Shown in pieces: positions 40,216-51,329 of a stretch of 64,000 nucleotides of DNA; position 1 is the stretch's first letter; each line of letters begins with the position of its first letter. The notes below the pieces were generated by a model. That model did no database searches. It saw only the letters and a program-made list of their open reading frames with translations, and was not told where the DNA came from. The stretch covers positions 37,165,750 through 37,229,749 of the forward strand of contig CM067309.1 of assembly GCA_034231615.1 (NCBI GenBank), read 5' to 3'. The stretch comes from Meghimatium bilineatum (lineage: Eukaryota; Mollusca; Gastropoda; Stylommatophora; Philomycidae). The position numbers were made by a program, and so were the translations under genes.

Positions 40216-40895
40216 AATTATGATGCAGAAATCCAGGCAATTAGTGTGGCAGCTAAAAAACTGCTGAACTACAACTCTGACCTACAGCCTGTGGTATTCC
40301 TGACAGATGCAAGGTCAGTGCTTCAAGCTCTCCAGTCTGGAAAACTAACAGACTTGAAAAAAACTACTTAGCGAATTGTCTTACCAGTATAGGGTAACCA
40401 TGCAGTGGATACCCTCTCACTGTGGAATACCAGGAAATGAAAAAGCAGACCAACTGGCTAAGGAAGGTGCTGCCGAAGACCAACCAGATATACCAATCAC
40501 ATACCATCAGAAAAAACAGATGATCAAGTCAATAAGAAAGCCACAAACACCAACACAAGATGACTATCATATTATGAACAGACCAGAACAAGTTATAAAT
40601 CTACATCTCAGAACAGGACACAACCGACTCCGCAGTCACATGTATACAAAGTTCAAGATTGGCAACACAGCCATGTGTACATGTGGACAGGCAGTACAGA
40701 GTGCCAAACATATACTTCAAGAGTGTTCTGAGCATGAAACGCTGAGGCAGACATATTGGCCAGAGGAAACAATACTGGAATCAAAACTCTATGGGACACT
40801 GTATGAACTACACAAGACGGTGAGTTTTATTAAGGAGACAGAATTACAGATATAGACATGTTTCAAGTGAACGAAAGAAGAAGAAGAAGAAGATC
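40216..40895 (+). pseudogene. LINE RNase H and C-terminal zinc-knuckle-like tail, frameshifted
   Basis: Frame 1 to 40371 reads YDAEIQAISVAAKKLL, then VVFLTDARSVLQALQSG. Frame 2 from about 40376 reads WIPSHCGIPGNEKADQLAKE, then CTCGQAVQSAKHILQEC, and stops at 40853. The E, TD and H...D residues of an RNase H fold are visible; its first Asp lies upstream of the junction and is missing. A shift occurs at the A-run near 40358. RNase H after the reverse transcriptase is typical of I-clade-like LINEs. The copy ends tagacatgtttcaagtgaac, then (GAA)n. Confidence 0.88.
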
Positions 40896-41112
40896 ATGGT
40901 GACTCGATGCCATGTTGAAGTTAAATGTGTCAATTTGAAAGATGTAGGTATCATAGCCAAGCTGTAAGCCACAATGCAATGGATTTCTCCAGACTACACC
41001 TTGGAAATCAGTAGTTATGTGAGAAGATCATAGATATCCCTAGTTCTACTTTGTTCATTCTCAAACTCCTGCAGATTATCAGGATGTAGTCCAGAGAACG
41101 GAATGTGTCGTG
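40896..41112. mobile_element. Two family A SINE-like fragments in opposite orientation
   Basis: A + fragment (ccatgttgaagttaaatgtg, ctgtaagccacaatgcaat) faces a - fragment (cattctcaaactcctgcaga, tccagagaacggaatgtgtc). Confidence 0.65.
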
Positions 41113-41470
41113 TTTTTGTTAACAGCTTAGGGGCTGTCCATGGTTGGTTACTGATTTAACTATCCATAGCTCATACTGTTGGACCCTGCGTTTTTTGCCA
41201 GAAAGTGTGGATTCTCTATCCCACACCGGACCAGAAAATAACTATCACACTACCAAATTTTTGACATAATTTATGAACAATCCCATAGCTGCATATTAGT
41301 GCCTTTTGCCCTGACATATCTGTCTTTAGCATATCTCCTGGTTCGCTTTGATCATATATAGGATGGGACAACCAATTCCACCTCATAATAGTCACTGCTC
41401 AGAATGTGCAAGGCAGGTTTCAGTGTCCCTATTCTTTTCTACCGTTTCGTACCTAAGCGACACTATAACA
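41113..41470. other. No gene seen
   Basis: Unrecognised sequence. Confidence 0.35.
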
Positions 41471-41472
41471 AT

Positions 41473-41922
41473 ACAGTGAAATCCCGTTATAACAACTTGT
41501 TCAGGATCAACAAAATACGTATGTAATACCAGAAATTCGCTACATACAGAACAAATATCATCACCAGGTGCCATGCCGGCTGGCGTAGACGGTCATGGCT
41601 CTCCACAGCTCTCTGTCCACAGTATTATGTAATCAAGGCCGTTGTTGTTTCCCTGCCGTGCCAGGTTGTCAAACTGTCTAATATTTTCTCACGTTATCGT
41701 GCTCTGTCTCTGTTGCCTTCAATTTTGCCTGTTGTGATTATGTTCTCTAAACCTGCCTGTCTCATGAAGTGGCCAAAAAAAAAAAGATTGCCTTTTTCTT
41801 ATTTTGTTGATTAAGGTACAGAACAAATAAAAAAGCATAAATATAATTGGGGATTTTGAAAATGTTGTTATATAGGGAAATTTGTTATAAAAGAATGTTC
41901 TATAGAGGGATTCCACCGTAGT
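41473..41922. mobile_element. pogo-like TIR element with internal insertion
   Basis: Left end acagtgaaatcccgttataa, right end tatagagggattccaccgta. Inverted termini of the c(a/g)gtg.aatccc type, flanked by TA. The centre (about 41530-41815) is unrelated sequence. Confidence 0.6.
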
Positions 41923-41935
41923 AAGCTAGACAAGT

Positions 41936-42213
41936 ATTCTGTCAGTATTTAAATTGTACAGTATACACCCAATCTTGGAAGTATTCTGTCAGTATTTAAA
42001 TTGTACAGTATACACCCAATCTTGGAAGTATTCTGTCAGTATTTAAATTGTACAGTATACACCCAATCTTGGAAGTATTCTGTCAGTATTTAAATTGTAC
42101 AGTATACACCCAATCTTGGAAGTATTCTGTCAGTATTTAAATTGTACAGTATACACCCAATCTTGGAAGTATTCTGTCAGTATTTAAATTGTACAGTATA
42201 CACCCAATCTTGG
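41936..42213 (+). repeat. 47-bp minisatellite, 6 units
   Basis: Six nearly identical units tattctgtcagtatttaaat to acacccaatcttggaag. Confidence 0.95.
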
Positions 42214-42234
42214 ACACTCAACAGAATAGTGAAC

Positions 42235-42600
42235 AATTATACTGAAGCAGCAGAGATATGGTTTTATTGAAGAATGTTTAGAACACCATAGACAGATAAG
42301 AAACACAATGAAGATATCTTGAAAGAAGTTAATTTAAAATGTGAACTGTTTACCAGAATTAGAAAGAGACAGTACAAATAATTTTGATTACATGAGAAGA
42401 TTCAAGATGAAACACACCGTGACAACAGGTAAATTGAAGAGCAAGAGAGGTAGGGGAAGACCAAGAGAAAAGATGCTTGACAGCCTGGCATTGTGGCATC
42501 GAACATCGGAAATGACAGCACATGAAATAGAAGACAGTGGAAAGACATGATAACCAATGCGATTCTGCATAAAAATAAGGTACACCCAAAAATGTACTGA
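42235..42600 (+). mobile_element. LINE C-terminal fragment
   Basis: Frames read WRMFRTPWTDKKHNEDILKE, then, after shifts, KLKSKRGRGRPREKMLDSL; this is the usual WTD.V.N..VL and GRGRPR..W-type tail. Confidence 0.72.
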
Positions 42601-42790
42601 TGTAAAACATTTTTTATTTTGAAGTAAATATTGAAAGAACTCACAATATGGTTACATTATGTGACAAATACAACTACAATATAACATACGAATGAGAATA
42701 ATAATGCAATCACATACAGATTTCAAACACTGGAGATATTGATGTATAATTTGATATGAAATGGAAATAGTTAAAATGATAAATAAACAC

Positions 42791-42912
42791 AGTCAAATTC
42801 CATTATAACAACTTGGTTCGGAGAGTCAAAATATGTATACACACAATAAGGAATAAATATACCGGGTAATTGGAGATTTTGAAAAGAGAAATTTGTTATA
42901 AAATGTTTGGTC
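42791..42912. mobile_element. pogo-like MITE half
   Basis: acagtcaaattccattataa to gaaatttgttataaaatgt is similar to the ends at 41473-41922. Open frames crossing it borrow its sequence. Confidence 0.55.
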
Positions 42913-42914
42913 TC

Positions 42915-43640
42915 ATGATGCAATGATAACGACTTAAACTTTTCAAACTTTAACAAGATCCTGGATAAACACTGATCCTCAAATCTAACTAAAAAAGTGT
43001 CCACATTTCTAAATTCACTTTTGGATAGTCCTATATTATCGTCAAAACCAACAGTCAGCAAACAAGATTCTAATTCCAAAAGAAATAATGATTTTACTAC
43101 TGAACTTGAACTAGCAGGTACTGAATTATGCAAATATAATTTAAATTTATTCCATGTTTCTTTGAACAGATCCAAACTTGTGTCACCAACTTTTGTAGGT
43201 AAAATGTCTGTAATATTACCATCCAATGAATCAACAATATCAGGCATATTTCTTAAATATAAGAATGCTGCGCCTTCACAGAGATTTCACATAATAATTC
43301 CAGATTTGTGTTCAATTCCTGGTGTATTTGGTTATTTAGTCTTCCAGATGTAGATGGTTAACCCATGCTTGAGGAAAAACTTAGAATTGTAACTGGGGCT
43401 ACCATTTTATTTTCTGCAGCTAATATTTGCAGGTAGTTGACAGGAACTCTCAGTACCAAATGGATGGTGGGGGTGCTGGGTGCATAAATGTCAATTCTAT
43501 CCAGTTTTTTTTCCAGAATTATTAAAGAATTGCTTGAAATGTAGCATTCGAAAATAGACTCTTTCAAGAAAACAAACATCACAGTTCAGCAGTCCGTTTC
43601 ATCTAGGTCTAACGCATCAATTTTTTTCATTGAAAACCTG
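42915..43640 (-). pseudogene. Broken coding segment of unknown family
   Basis: On the - strand an acceptor-like tttttttacattgcag (about 43640) precedes FSMKKIDALDLDETDC and a stop, then MFVFLKESIFECYISSNSLI and RIDIYAPSTPTIHLVLRVPV to 43358. A second frame gives LNNQIHQELNTNLELLCEIS, and a third gives FLYLRNMPDIVDSLDGNITD, then SLDLFKETWNKFKLYLHNS and a Leu/Phe-rich stretch to about 42915, where the MITE begins. Composition is protein-like and unlike the LINEs. At least one stop and two frame changes suggest a pseudogene, or exons whose joints I misread. I do not recognise the family. Confidence 0.4.
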
Positions 43641-43784
43641 CAATGTAAAAAAAACAATATTAAAATGCATGATCTTTCAAAGATTCTGAAACATTATAGT
43701 GAAGTCGCTACATCAAACATTTCATACCCATAACACCTGGATATTAACTCACTTGTCACTCGTGGTTTGCAAAAATGTTAGCGG

Positions 43785-44065
43785 TTAGTCCAATCACCAG
43801 GAAATAGGTACCAAGGCACATGCTCTTGGTAGATTGAGGAATAACACTGTCACTGTATTCGATATTGAAGATGACATCAGTCAGGTGAGTTCTGGTCAAC
43901 TTCTGACTAGACCTGGACTAGACAGTTGAATGCTTATGGGGGAGGTTCTGGTCAACTTCTGACTAGACCTGGACTAGACAGTTGAATGCTTATGGGGGAG
44001 GTTCAGGTCAATTGTTGACTAGACAGTTGAGCACGTATAGGGTACGTCCTGGTAAACTGTTGAGC
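43785..44065 (+). repeat. Dispersed repeat with ~60-bp tandem units
   Basis: caggaaataggtaccaaggc resembles 5288 and 31005. It is followed by two and a half units of ggttctggtcaacttctgac tagacctggactagacagtt gaatgcttatggggga. Confidence 0.75.
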
Positions 44066-44344
44066 ACTTATGATGAGGTACCTACCCATACCTGTCAGGT
44101 TCTCCTGCAAAGGAGGAATATTAAATACCTATATCTATCAGCTTCGCTTACAAAAGTTGAATTCCCGTCACAAGCAGTTATGCATACAGCCAGTAGTAAT
44201 AATCATTGTCTGCTACAACTGTTTTCCTGAAGCGATCACCGTCTGCTATAACTAATTTCCAGTTCCAGTTTTATACTTGACATATATTTCGCTACACATT
44301 TCGTAAAAGTTCACACAGTTTCGTTAAATTACTGGCACCTGCGT

Positions 44345-45742
44345 ACTAGGAAAGAACCCTAACTAAACACATCACTATGCACATAATCCATGAAAGTTTT
44401 GTCACATTTGAAGCACAGAAACATTTTATCAGAAATAAACAAAATAAACAGACATTTAACAATCCTATATTAAAAGGAATTTTAATTATGAAAATTAGCC
44501 TTTTTGAATACTAATTAGCTTTGGTTATATCTAACAATAATTGTAACGTAATCAGAAGATTTGTCAAGTGTTCCCAAACACAAAAATGTATATATTGTAG
44601 AATATTATATAGGAAATAATGGAAATATTTTATAATTAGACTAACCGATGCAATGCTAGTTATGCAAATTTACCCCCATTTTGAATTTTATTAGCCCTAA
44701 TTTCATCTGAAGATTAGCACAATGTAATAAACAGTTGCGTCTTGCCTTTGCCAACACAAAAATATACATTTTCTGTGGTATTGTATTATATTTTACAGTT
44801 ACATAGTTTAATTTTATTTTAATTATACTAAATAGCTGTCATTTTCAATATTAATTATTTTTTCACACATATTAAAATTAGAGATATGTAACCATTAGAT
44901 GTGACTTGTTTTTGCGCTCACAAAAATATATAATTTATGTGGTATTTAATTATATTGAATAGTTTGATAATTTATTTTCATTTTTAGTATGATAATTTTC
45001 TGCCATTTTTAATATTAATTAGTTCTGCGCGCACCTAAAAATTATAGATATAGGATCAACAGATACGTCTTGCCTTTGCCAACACAAATATATATAATTT
45101 CTGTGGTATTTAATTATATTCAATAGTTTAATAATTTATTTTCATTTTAATTATGATAATTTGCTGCAATTTTTAATATTAATTAGTTATGCGAGCACCT
45201 AAAAATTATAGAAATAGGATCAACAGATACGTCTTGCCTTTGCCAACACAAATATATATAATTTATGTGGTATTTAATTATATTCAATAGTTTAATAATT
45301 TATTTTCATTTTAAGTATGATAATTTGCTGCCATTTTTAATATTAATTAGTTCTTCACTCACCTAAAAATTATAGAAATAGGATCAACAGATACGTCTTG
45401 CCTTTGCCAACACAAATATATATAATTTCTGTGGTATTTAATTATATTCAATAGTTTAATAATTTATTTTCATTTTAATTATGATAATTTGCTGCCATTT
45501 TTAATATTAATTAGTTCTTCACGCACCTAAAAATTATAGAAATAGGATCAACAGATATGTCTTGCCTTTGCCAACACAAATATATATAATTTCTGTGGTA
45601 TTTAATTATATTCAATAGTTTAATAATTTATTTTCATTTTAATTATGATAATTTGCTGCCATTTTTAATATTAATTCGTTCTGCGCGCACTTAAAAATTA
45701 TAGAAATAGGATCAACAGATGCATCTTGCCTTTGTGAACACA
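44345..45742 (+). repeat. AT-rich element with ~163-bp tandem units, copy 2
   Basis: aggatcaacagata-gtcttgcc cores recur at about 45052, 45217, 45378, 45545 and 45706 (spacing 161-167), with more diverged units back to 44345. Each unit has atgataatttgctgccattt, ttaatattaattagtt and cacaaatatatataattt. The element continues after a LINE insertion at 46140 to about 46560. Confidence 0.92.
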
Positions 45743-46138
45743 AAATGGATAAGAAGTTAGTTGCCTTCGAGAATAGATGCCTCAGAAAAATCACAAATAC
45801 TAATTGGAAAGACTTCAAATCAAACGACATACTAAGAGAGGAGACAAAACAAGAATATGTGACGAACATCACCAGAAAACACAGCTGGACATACATCGGC
45901 CACATACTTAGAATGAAGGAAGATAGAATTCCATGACAAGCCTTCATGTGAACACCAGACGGGAAAGGAAATAGGTAAAAGGGAAGACCAAAAACAACGC
46001 CCAGAAGAACATTTATGAATGAATTAAAATCTACAGGCATAAATGCACAAGACCTGAAATACTTGGCAACTGACAGGCACGGAGAACTATGACATCCGAG
46101 CTATATGCCAAACATGGCAAAAGACTGACATAATATTA
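45743..46138 (+). mobile_element. LINE C-terminal fragment inserted in the tandem-unit element
   Basis: Frame MDKKLVAFENRCLRKITNTN, then ILREETKQEYVTNITRKHSW, TYIGHILRMKEDRIP, stop; a second frame reads KGRPKTTPRRTFMNELKSTG. Flanks on both sides belong to the AT-rich element. Confidence 0.85.
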
Positions 46139-46560
46139 TATACATAATTAATTATTATTTTTTAAATATTCTAATTAGCTGCCATTTTTTAATATTAATT
46201 AGTTGTGCGTGCTTCTGAAAATTACAGAAATAGGAACAATAGATGTGTCTTGTCTTCATAAACACAAAATGTATAGTTTGTGCATTGTAAAATTGAAAAT
46301 AACAAAGATAAGTTAGAAATTATCAGCTCAGCTACATTTTGTGGTCACAAGATTTATTTATATTTTCCTATATTAGGCTATATGTTTGATGTAAGTTATT
46401 TTGATGTCAAATTCATAACTTTTTTCAAGGTTGACGTACAGTCTTGGTTGAGGTATCGATGAATTGCATTATTTAAGGGCTATCTAACTATATTATTTGT
46501 AATTATGTAGCACAATTCTGAAAATTTTGTCCAAGTACCTTTTTAATTTTTACATAGATT
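46139..46560 (+). repeat. 3' part of AT-rich element copy 2
   Basis: tctaattagctgccattttt, aggaacaatagatgtgtctt, acaaagataagttagaaatt and aagggctatctaactatatt correspond to 35150-35320 and 35655-35720. Confidence 0.8.
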
Positions 46561-47080
46561 TTTTCTGTCTCTCGTTTCATTGCAATTTGCTTCAGATCTT
46601 CATTGCCGAATTATAGTATAACTTATAAGGTTGAACGAATCATGATGCAAATATGGAAATCATTAAATCCGTTTCAGTAACACAGATAGTTAATTTCTAC
46701 GATATTAATATGTTAAATGAATGATCAACCAGTTCTCGATTCAGCAAAACAAAAACATTATTTGAACCGGAAGTTAAAGATAGTAGCATTTATTTACCAA
46801 GGGACATAGCCGGGCATACACTCCAAAATCAAGGGTGGTAATAAGTATGAGATATTAATAAATCATCAAAACACAAATATTTTGATCTGATAATTGACAA
46901 TATCATTTAAATTAATAACTCTAATTTATATTGAGAGATTTTATGTAACTTTTCCCCGTTGTCCTATATATAAAAACGTTTTTTTGAAAGCAATATGCGC
47001 GACATTCTTCCCTCACTGTTGACATGGGTAACAAAATGTGTGGCACATAAGATTATGAAGTTTAAGGTATAATGTCCGTA
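46561..47080. other. No gene seen
   Basis: AT-rich sequence, nothing recognised. Confidence 0.35.
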
Positions 47081-47084
47081 TCAG

Positions 47085-47435
47085 GTTCAAGTTCCCCGCG
47101 GAACTTTACAAAAGTTGGCTCTTGACTTTGTATGGGAACCAGTGTCAGTAGTCCGTTCACATGTCTTAGACTCCACCGCGGGGTCAAGGTTCAGCCAGTG
47201 TCGAGTCAGCTCGCTCGTCACAGTACCGCTTGGGATCTAGGCTGGTTCCTCCCCATATGACATGTTAAGACAGGACGAAGTCACCGGGGTGAAGTTTTCG
47301 GTCGTACGGAATGTTAACAGCATAAACGTGCTCAGCTGAGTGGTGAGCTATACTCAGCGTCCGAGTGGCTTTCGATGTCGGCGCCTGCTATGTCATACCG
47401 CCTCGAGAGAGGATTACGGGGGTATAGGAGAGCTG
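47085..47435. other. GC-richer unassigned block
   Basis: A 350-bp block visibly richer in G+C and CpG than its surroundings, with a hairpin AAGTTCC-ccgc-GGAACTT at about 47091-47108 and gactccaccgcggggtc at 47169. No open frame of note. It could be an LTR-like end, a promoter-type CpG patch or a structured RNA; I cannot choose. Confidence 0.4.
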
Positions 47436-48467
47436 CTTAGAAAGTGCTTCACTCGACTTTTTTGTCATGAAATAACTTTGTAATTACTTAAATTTTAGTA
47501 TTATTTGTATTTACACCCAAAACACTTAAACGTATTTTTGTGCTTCGCTCGACTTTTTTGTCATTTTTTGTTACTATTGTAATTACCTCTGTGATTAAAA
47601 ACAAATGTTCAGTCAAATTATTTCATTTTGTTTTATTGTAAAGAATAAATTTTTTTGGGGAAAAAAAGGAAAATATTTGGATACAGTGATAATGTATAGT
47701 TTTTAATGACTTAAATTCTTAATTGTCACATTTTACAAGAAAATAATTTTTTTTATTTCTGAGGATTCTTGATTTTTTACTATGAATAAGTGTCACAGAA
47801 CTGGGAGCATTCCTATATATGCTCTGTTTGCCATGACGTCAGCCATCTAACTGGCTCAGTGTCCCAGTCAGTTGCTGATCACGCGTTCTTCTGATCTTTC
47901 CAGAGAGGGAACACCTTCTCAAATCACATCTAGTCAATACCATTACTGCAATTTTCTGAATATGTACATTGTCACGTTTCTGGGGGGGGGGGGGGGGAGG
48001 GGGGGGACGGAATTGCAGTTTATGAGTTTTAAAAACTTAATGGTTGAGAGACATTCACTTTCAAAAATAACGCAAATTCACAATATAAAAACATATATTG
48101 TGTTGGTTAAGGTTTTTTAAATGTAAACTTAAAATATTTTGACTTGATAAATATATTTCTCACTATAATAGCGGAAATATGCGTTTGTTTATATCAATGG
48201 CAGATATGTGTGTTAGTCACGGTCTCACTGGGATTGTCTTGGTTTTATATCGCTGCCTGATATCTCGCCCGGTTGTGACGTGTCCCGGTTTCTATCAAGA
48301 TTAATAATATGCATATAACGAATGTGTCACGTGTTCGAATCAACACACTTGGTATAGCTTCGTGAAAACAAGAGAAGTGTGATCATGTTTACGAGTTTGG
48401 CACGCTTTTTGACACGGGGGCATGGTAACACTAAGCGCAGGCGATTGTAAAGGCTTAAATCTATTTA
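47436..48467. other. No gene seen
   Basis: Contains a diverged ~75-bp repeat (gtgcttc-ctcgacttttttg twice, 47452 and 47541) and G-runs at 47983-48006. Confidence 0.4.
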
Positions 48468-48717
48468 TACATAAATCAGTGGTCATAACGTATTTTCTGT
48501 AGACGTCTTAAATTATTTCAAAATATTATGTGATTATCAGGAGTCTGTCAGGGGATCATCCAATGAATAAATTAGATTTCCAAAAGAGCTAACCTGTGTT
48601 CTTTGATACAATTAAAACGAAATAATATCTATGACAATTTGTTTCTAGTGAACAATCTGAAAGCAATGGTCGTTAAATGAACTTAATTTCCAATAGAAAC
48701 TGCACTTGTGTTACCGG

Positions 48718-48890
48718 GCCTGGGTGGGAGAAGTGAATAAAAAAACTGCCCTTGTTTAGCCGGAACTGGAAGGGGAGCAAAGAATAGCTACACTGTTACC
48801 TGTCAAACATTTCGTAAGCAGCAACTAAGTGGATTTTGATGTGGAGTTCATTGTTCCATAAAGGCCCATAGATAACTATCAGGGCCGTAG
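48718..48890 (+). mobile_element. GAA-tailed SINE-like family A fragment (mirrored near 63580-63750)
   Basis: aaggggagcaaagaatagc, tttcgtaagcagcaactaag and gtggagttcattgttcca, in family order. Confidence 0.65.
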
Positions 48891-49224
48891 AGACGTTTTC
48901 GATGTGGAAGGGGTTTTACCTTAAAAAAAAACTAATGTAAAAAAGGCATTCTTCCGTTGTTGTATGAAATAATTCCATATTTTTACTGAGAAAGGGGTGA
49001 TTACCCTTTTTTGTAAAAAAAAATCGTTACTAGAGGGGTTTCACCCGTCATTTGGCTAAATTACTAGCAATAAAAAACATTTTATGATTTCTTAAGAGTG
49101 AAAGGGAGTTAACCACCCCCCCACCCCTTTATCAATAGAAGTATAAACCATGCAAGTAGATATATTTGTCTATTTAATATTGATTTACTGATTCGGAACC
49201 ACAAGAAATGGGCGCTTTTAGCTC

Positions 49225-49445
49225 TTACTTCCTATGTGCAGTGCGGTAATTTTTTTGTGAGCTTTCTTTCATACCCAGGAGACTTCAGCTCAGTGCAATG
49301 CCTATTGAAAGAGTTTTCTACTCAGAGGATGTCTATAATTGTATAGATGACATGCTACAAGCTTCCATAAAGGAGCCTCAATATAACCGCATGTCATCTA
49401 CTAAGGTTTTCTGTTGCATGGGTGGTTTGTCTAGTGGGACATTTG
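49225..49445 (+). repeat. Dispersed repeat, also at 52320-52555 and mirrored in arm A'
   Basis: tgagctttctttcatac, tctataattgtatagatgac and atgtcatctactaaggtttt are shared in order with 52350-52545. Confidence 0.8.
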
Positions 49446-49589
49446 TGGGACCCACAGATGCAACCGCATGCGTTTAATATTGAAAGTAATGGTTCTTGTA
49501 GACATGTATGAATCTATAGCATTGATTTTGCTTTTCCAGGTGATAGTTGGTCTTGACATATCAGCTAAATCCATCTCCAGCCTTAAGCT

Positions 49590-49725
49590 AAAGTCACCTT
49601 TTTGACTAGGAAATCCTGTGACTTCTGGATCCTGGATCACTAGACCGTCAATGGAATGGGTCAGCCAACTCAACCCTCAAAACTTTCTTAGTCACCATTT
49701 ACGATGTGCATGTTATGTAATAGTG
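49590..49725 (-). mobile_element. GAA-tailed SINE-like family A fragment (mirrored near 62750-62860)
   Basis: On the - strand catcgtaaatggtgactaag and ttgagttggctgacccattc match the first half of family A. Confidence 0.6.
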
Positions 49726-49775
49726 CAACTAATATGAGCTCCATTTTCTGGTTTCCGCACCACACGGACTGACCA

Positions 49776-49952
49776 CTGATCTATAATACATAGCACACTC
49801 CACATCACACAGGCTGACCACTGATCTATCATACATAGCACAGTCTACATTATACGGGCTGATCATAAATCTACTATACACAGTTTAGTACACATTACTC
49901 GGGCTGACCACTGATCTAAAGCACATATCACAGTCAACACCACGCAATGTTT
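49776..49952 (+). repeat. ~53-bp minisatellite, about 3.5 units (mirrored at 62530-62705)
   Basis: Units with ggctgaccactgatctat and catagcacagtctaca. Confidence 0.85.
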
Positions 49953-50209
49953 TTGTCTTTTCTTATAGGTCCTAATTTTGACATCTTAGCAGCAATCTTA
50001 CTTTCGTGAACTGTACGAGATAGAAAAAGGGCTCTGTTTACAGGAAGAAAACGTGACTATTGTGTCTTAGATAGTCACTTTGATTTAACATAATGCTTTA
50101 TTATTTTTTTTTAACCCACTAATTTAATCACTGGAAACAGAGAACTTGACATTTTATAAAAGGCGGTTTTACGTTTACAATCGAAGGGAGATAATAAGAA
50201 CAATTGTCA

Positions 50210-50715
50210 ATACATTTGTTTCAACTAATTATTCTCCCCTTATTAGTTATCATCCCACTGTGGCATACCAGGAAATTGAAAAGGCAGACAGCTGGCAAAG
50301 GATGGAGCAACACAGGGACAAAAAAGACCAAGAAATCGCCTACCAAGAAAAAGACACTCATCAAAACCATCAGGAAAGTTGACCACCCAAAAGACAATTA
50401 CCAGTATCTCGACAGAGCAAAACAGGTTATTACCTTTCGCATCAGAACAGAACACAACAGATTAAACAGGCACTTAAATAGACTGAGACTGGTCCAATCA
50501 CCTCTGTGCCCTTGTGGGCAGGCAGTACAGACCACTGAACATATTCTGCAAGACTGCAATACACTAAACCAGTTAAAGGAAGAACACTGGCCTACAGAGA
50601 TGGATATCCACAGAAAGATGTATGGGAGCACTGAGGAGCTTTCAAATACAGCAGCATTTATTAAGAAAAAAGGACTTGCTGTGTAGACATGTCAAACTCC
50701 GAACGAGAAGAAGAA
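50210..50715 (+). pseudogene. RNase H-type LINE C-terminal part (mirrored at 61745-62262)
   Basis: The frame at 50204-50686 reads KRQTAGKGWSNTGTKKTKKS, then VITFRIRTEHNRLNRHLNRL, CPCGQAVQTTEHILQDCNTL and KMYGSTEELSNTAAFIKKKG. It is homologous to 40480-40855. An out-of-frame SYHPTVAYQEIEKAD before it corresponds to the PSHCGIPGNEKAD block of RNase H. After the stop come acatgtcaaactccgaacga and (GAA)n, the same terminus as the 40.8-kb copy. Confidence 0.87.
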
Positions 50716-50754
50716 GAAGACAAGCCAGTACGACATCTTAACTATCAAAATTAT

Positions 50755-51200
50755 TTTCTTTCACCGGTAAGATTTTCTAAAAGGAAAAAGACATATAGAG
50801 CCAAATCTGGAGAATATGATGAGTGTGGAATAATTTCAATATTCAAATCGTTGACTGTTTGCAACGCAAGCCATGCTTTATGGGAAGGTGCATTGTCATG
50901 AAGCAAGAGCATAATTTGAGTGCGAGTTACCCCTCGTTTTCTGGTCAGTCTTTTTAAGTTTGGTAAGTTTGGTATGGAGATCAACATACCACTGGCCTTT
51001 AGTCGTCTTGCATTGAGGCAGGTAACTTTTCATTATGACACATTTGACGTCCCATACAATCAAAATCACTTTTCTTGCATATTTCTTTACTCTTTGATTG
51101 ATATGCGTTGGTAATGGTGATTCTAACAGACTCCCATAGTATTCTGAAAAATCAGTTCTGGATTCTGCCCTTTGCACCTCATTCTGCGTTGAAGAAACAT
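50755..51200 (-). pseudogene. Mariner-family transposase remnant (partly mirrored at 61385-61690)
   Basis: On the - strand the frames give VILIVWDVKCVIMKSYLPQ (compare mariner IVFWD.RGV), then KKTDQKTRG, LLHDNAPSHKAWLALQTVND and IEIIPHSSYSPDLA. WD and HDNAPSH carry the first and second catalytic Asp, and SPDLA precedes the third. A frameshift and the loss of both ends make it inactive. It is a different copy and subtype from 8373-8694. Confidence 0.87.
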
Positions 51201-51329
51201 AGATAGTACCGCTGGAACCACACAGGGTAAAATGGGGAGCGTACTTACCCAGCGAAACACAGGAACAATTAACATGCATACCCTTCGACATTTGCTGGGA
51301 GAGACTGGGCACCTATGTGCCTGTCAGTC

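Larger units (their letters stand above)
48468..51089 (+). repeat. Inverted duplication, arm A
   Basis: This stretch is repeated as reverse complement at 61377-64000, reaching the window edge, so its full extent is unknown. It contains a family A SINE fragment (about 48718-48890), the repeat of 49230-49440, minisatellite 49776-49950, an RNase H-type LINE 3' part and the 5'-truncated side of a mariner remnant. Paired coordinates sum to about 112466-112470. Confidence 0.95.

Noticed and set aside
28110..51200. Integrated virus
   Set aside because: All polymerase, RNase H and integrase-like motifs fit LINEs and mariner transposons; no capsid, envelope, protease or paired LTRs were seen.
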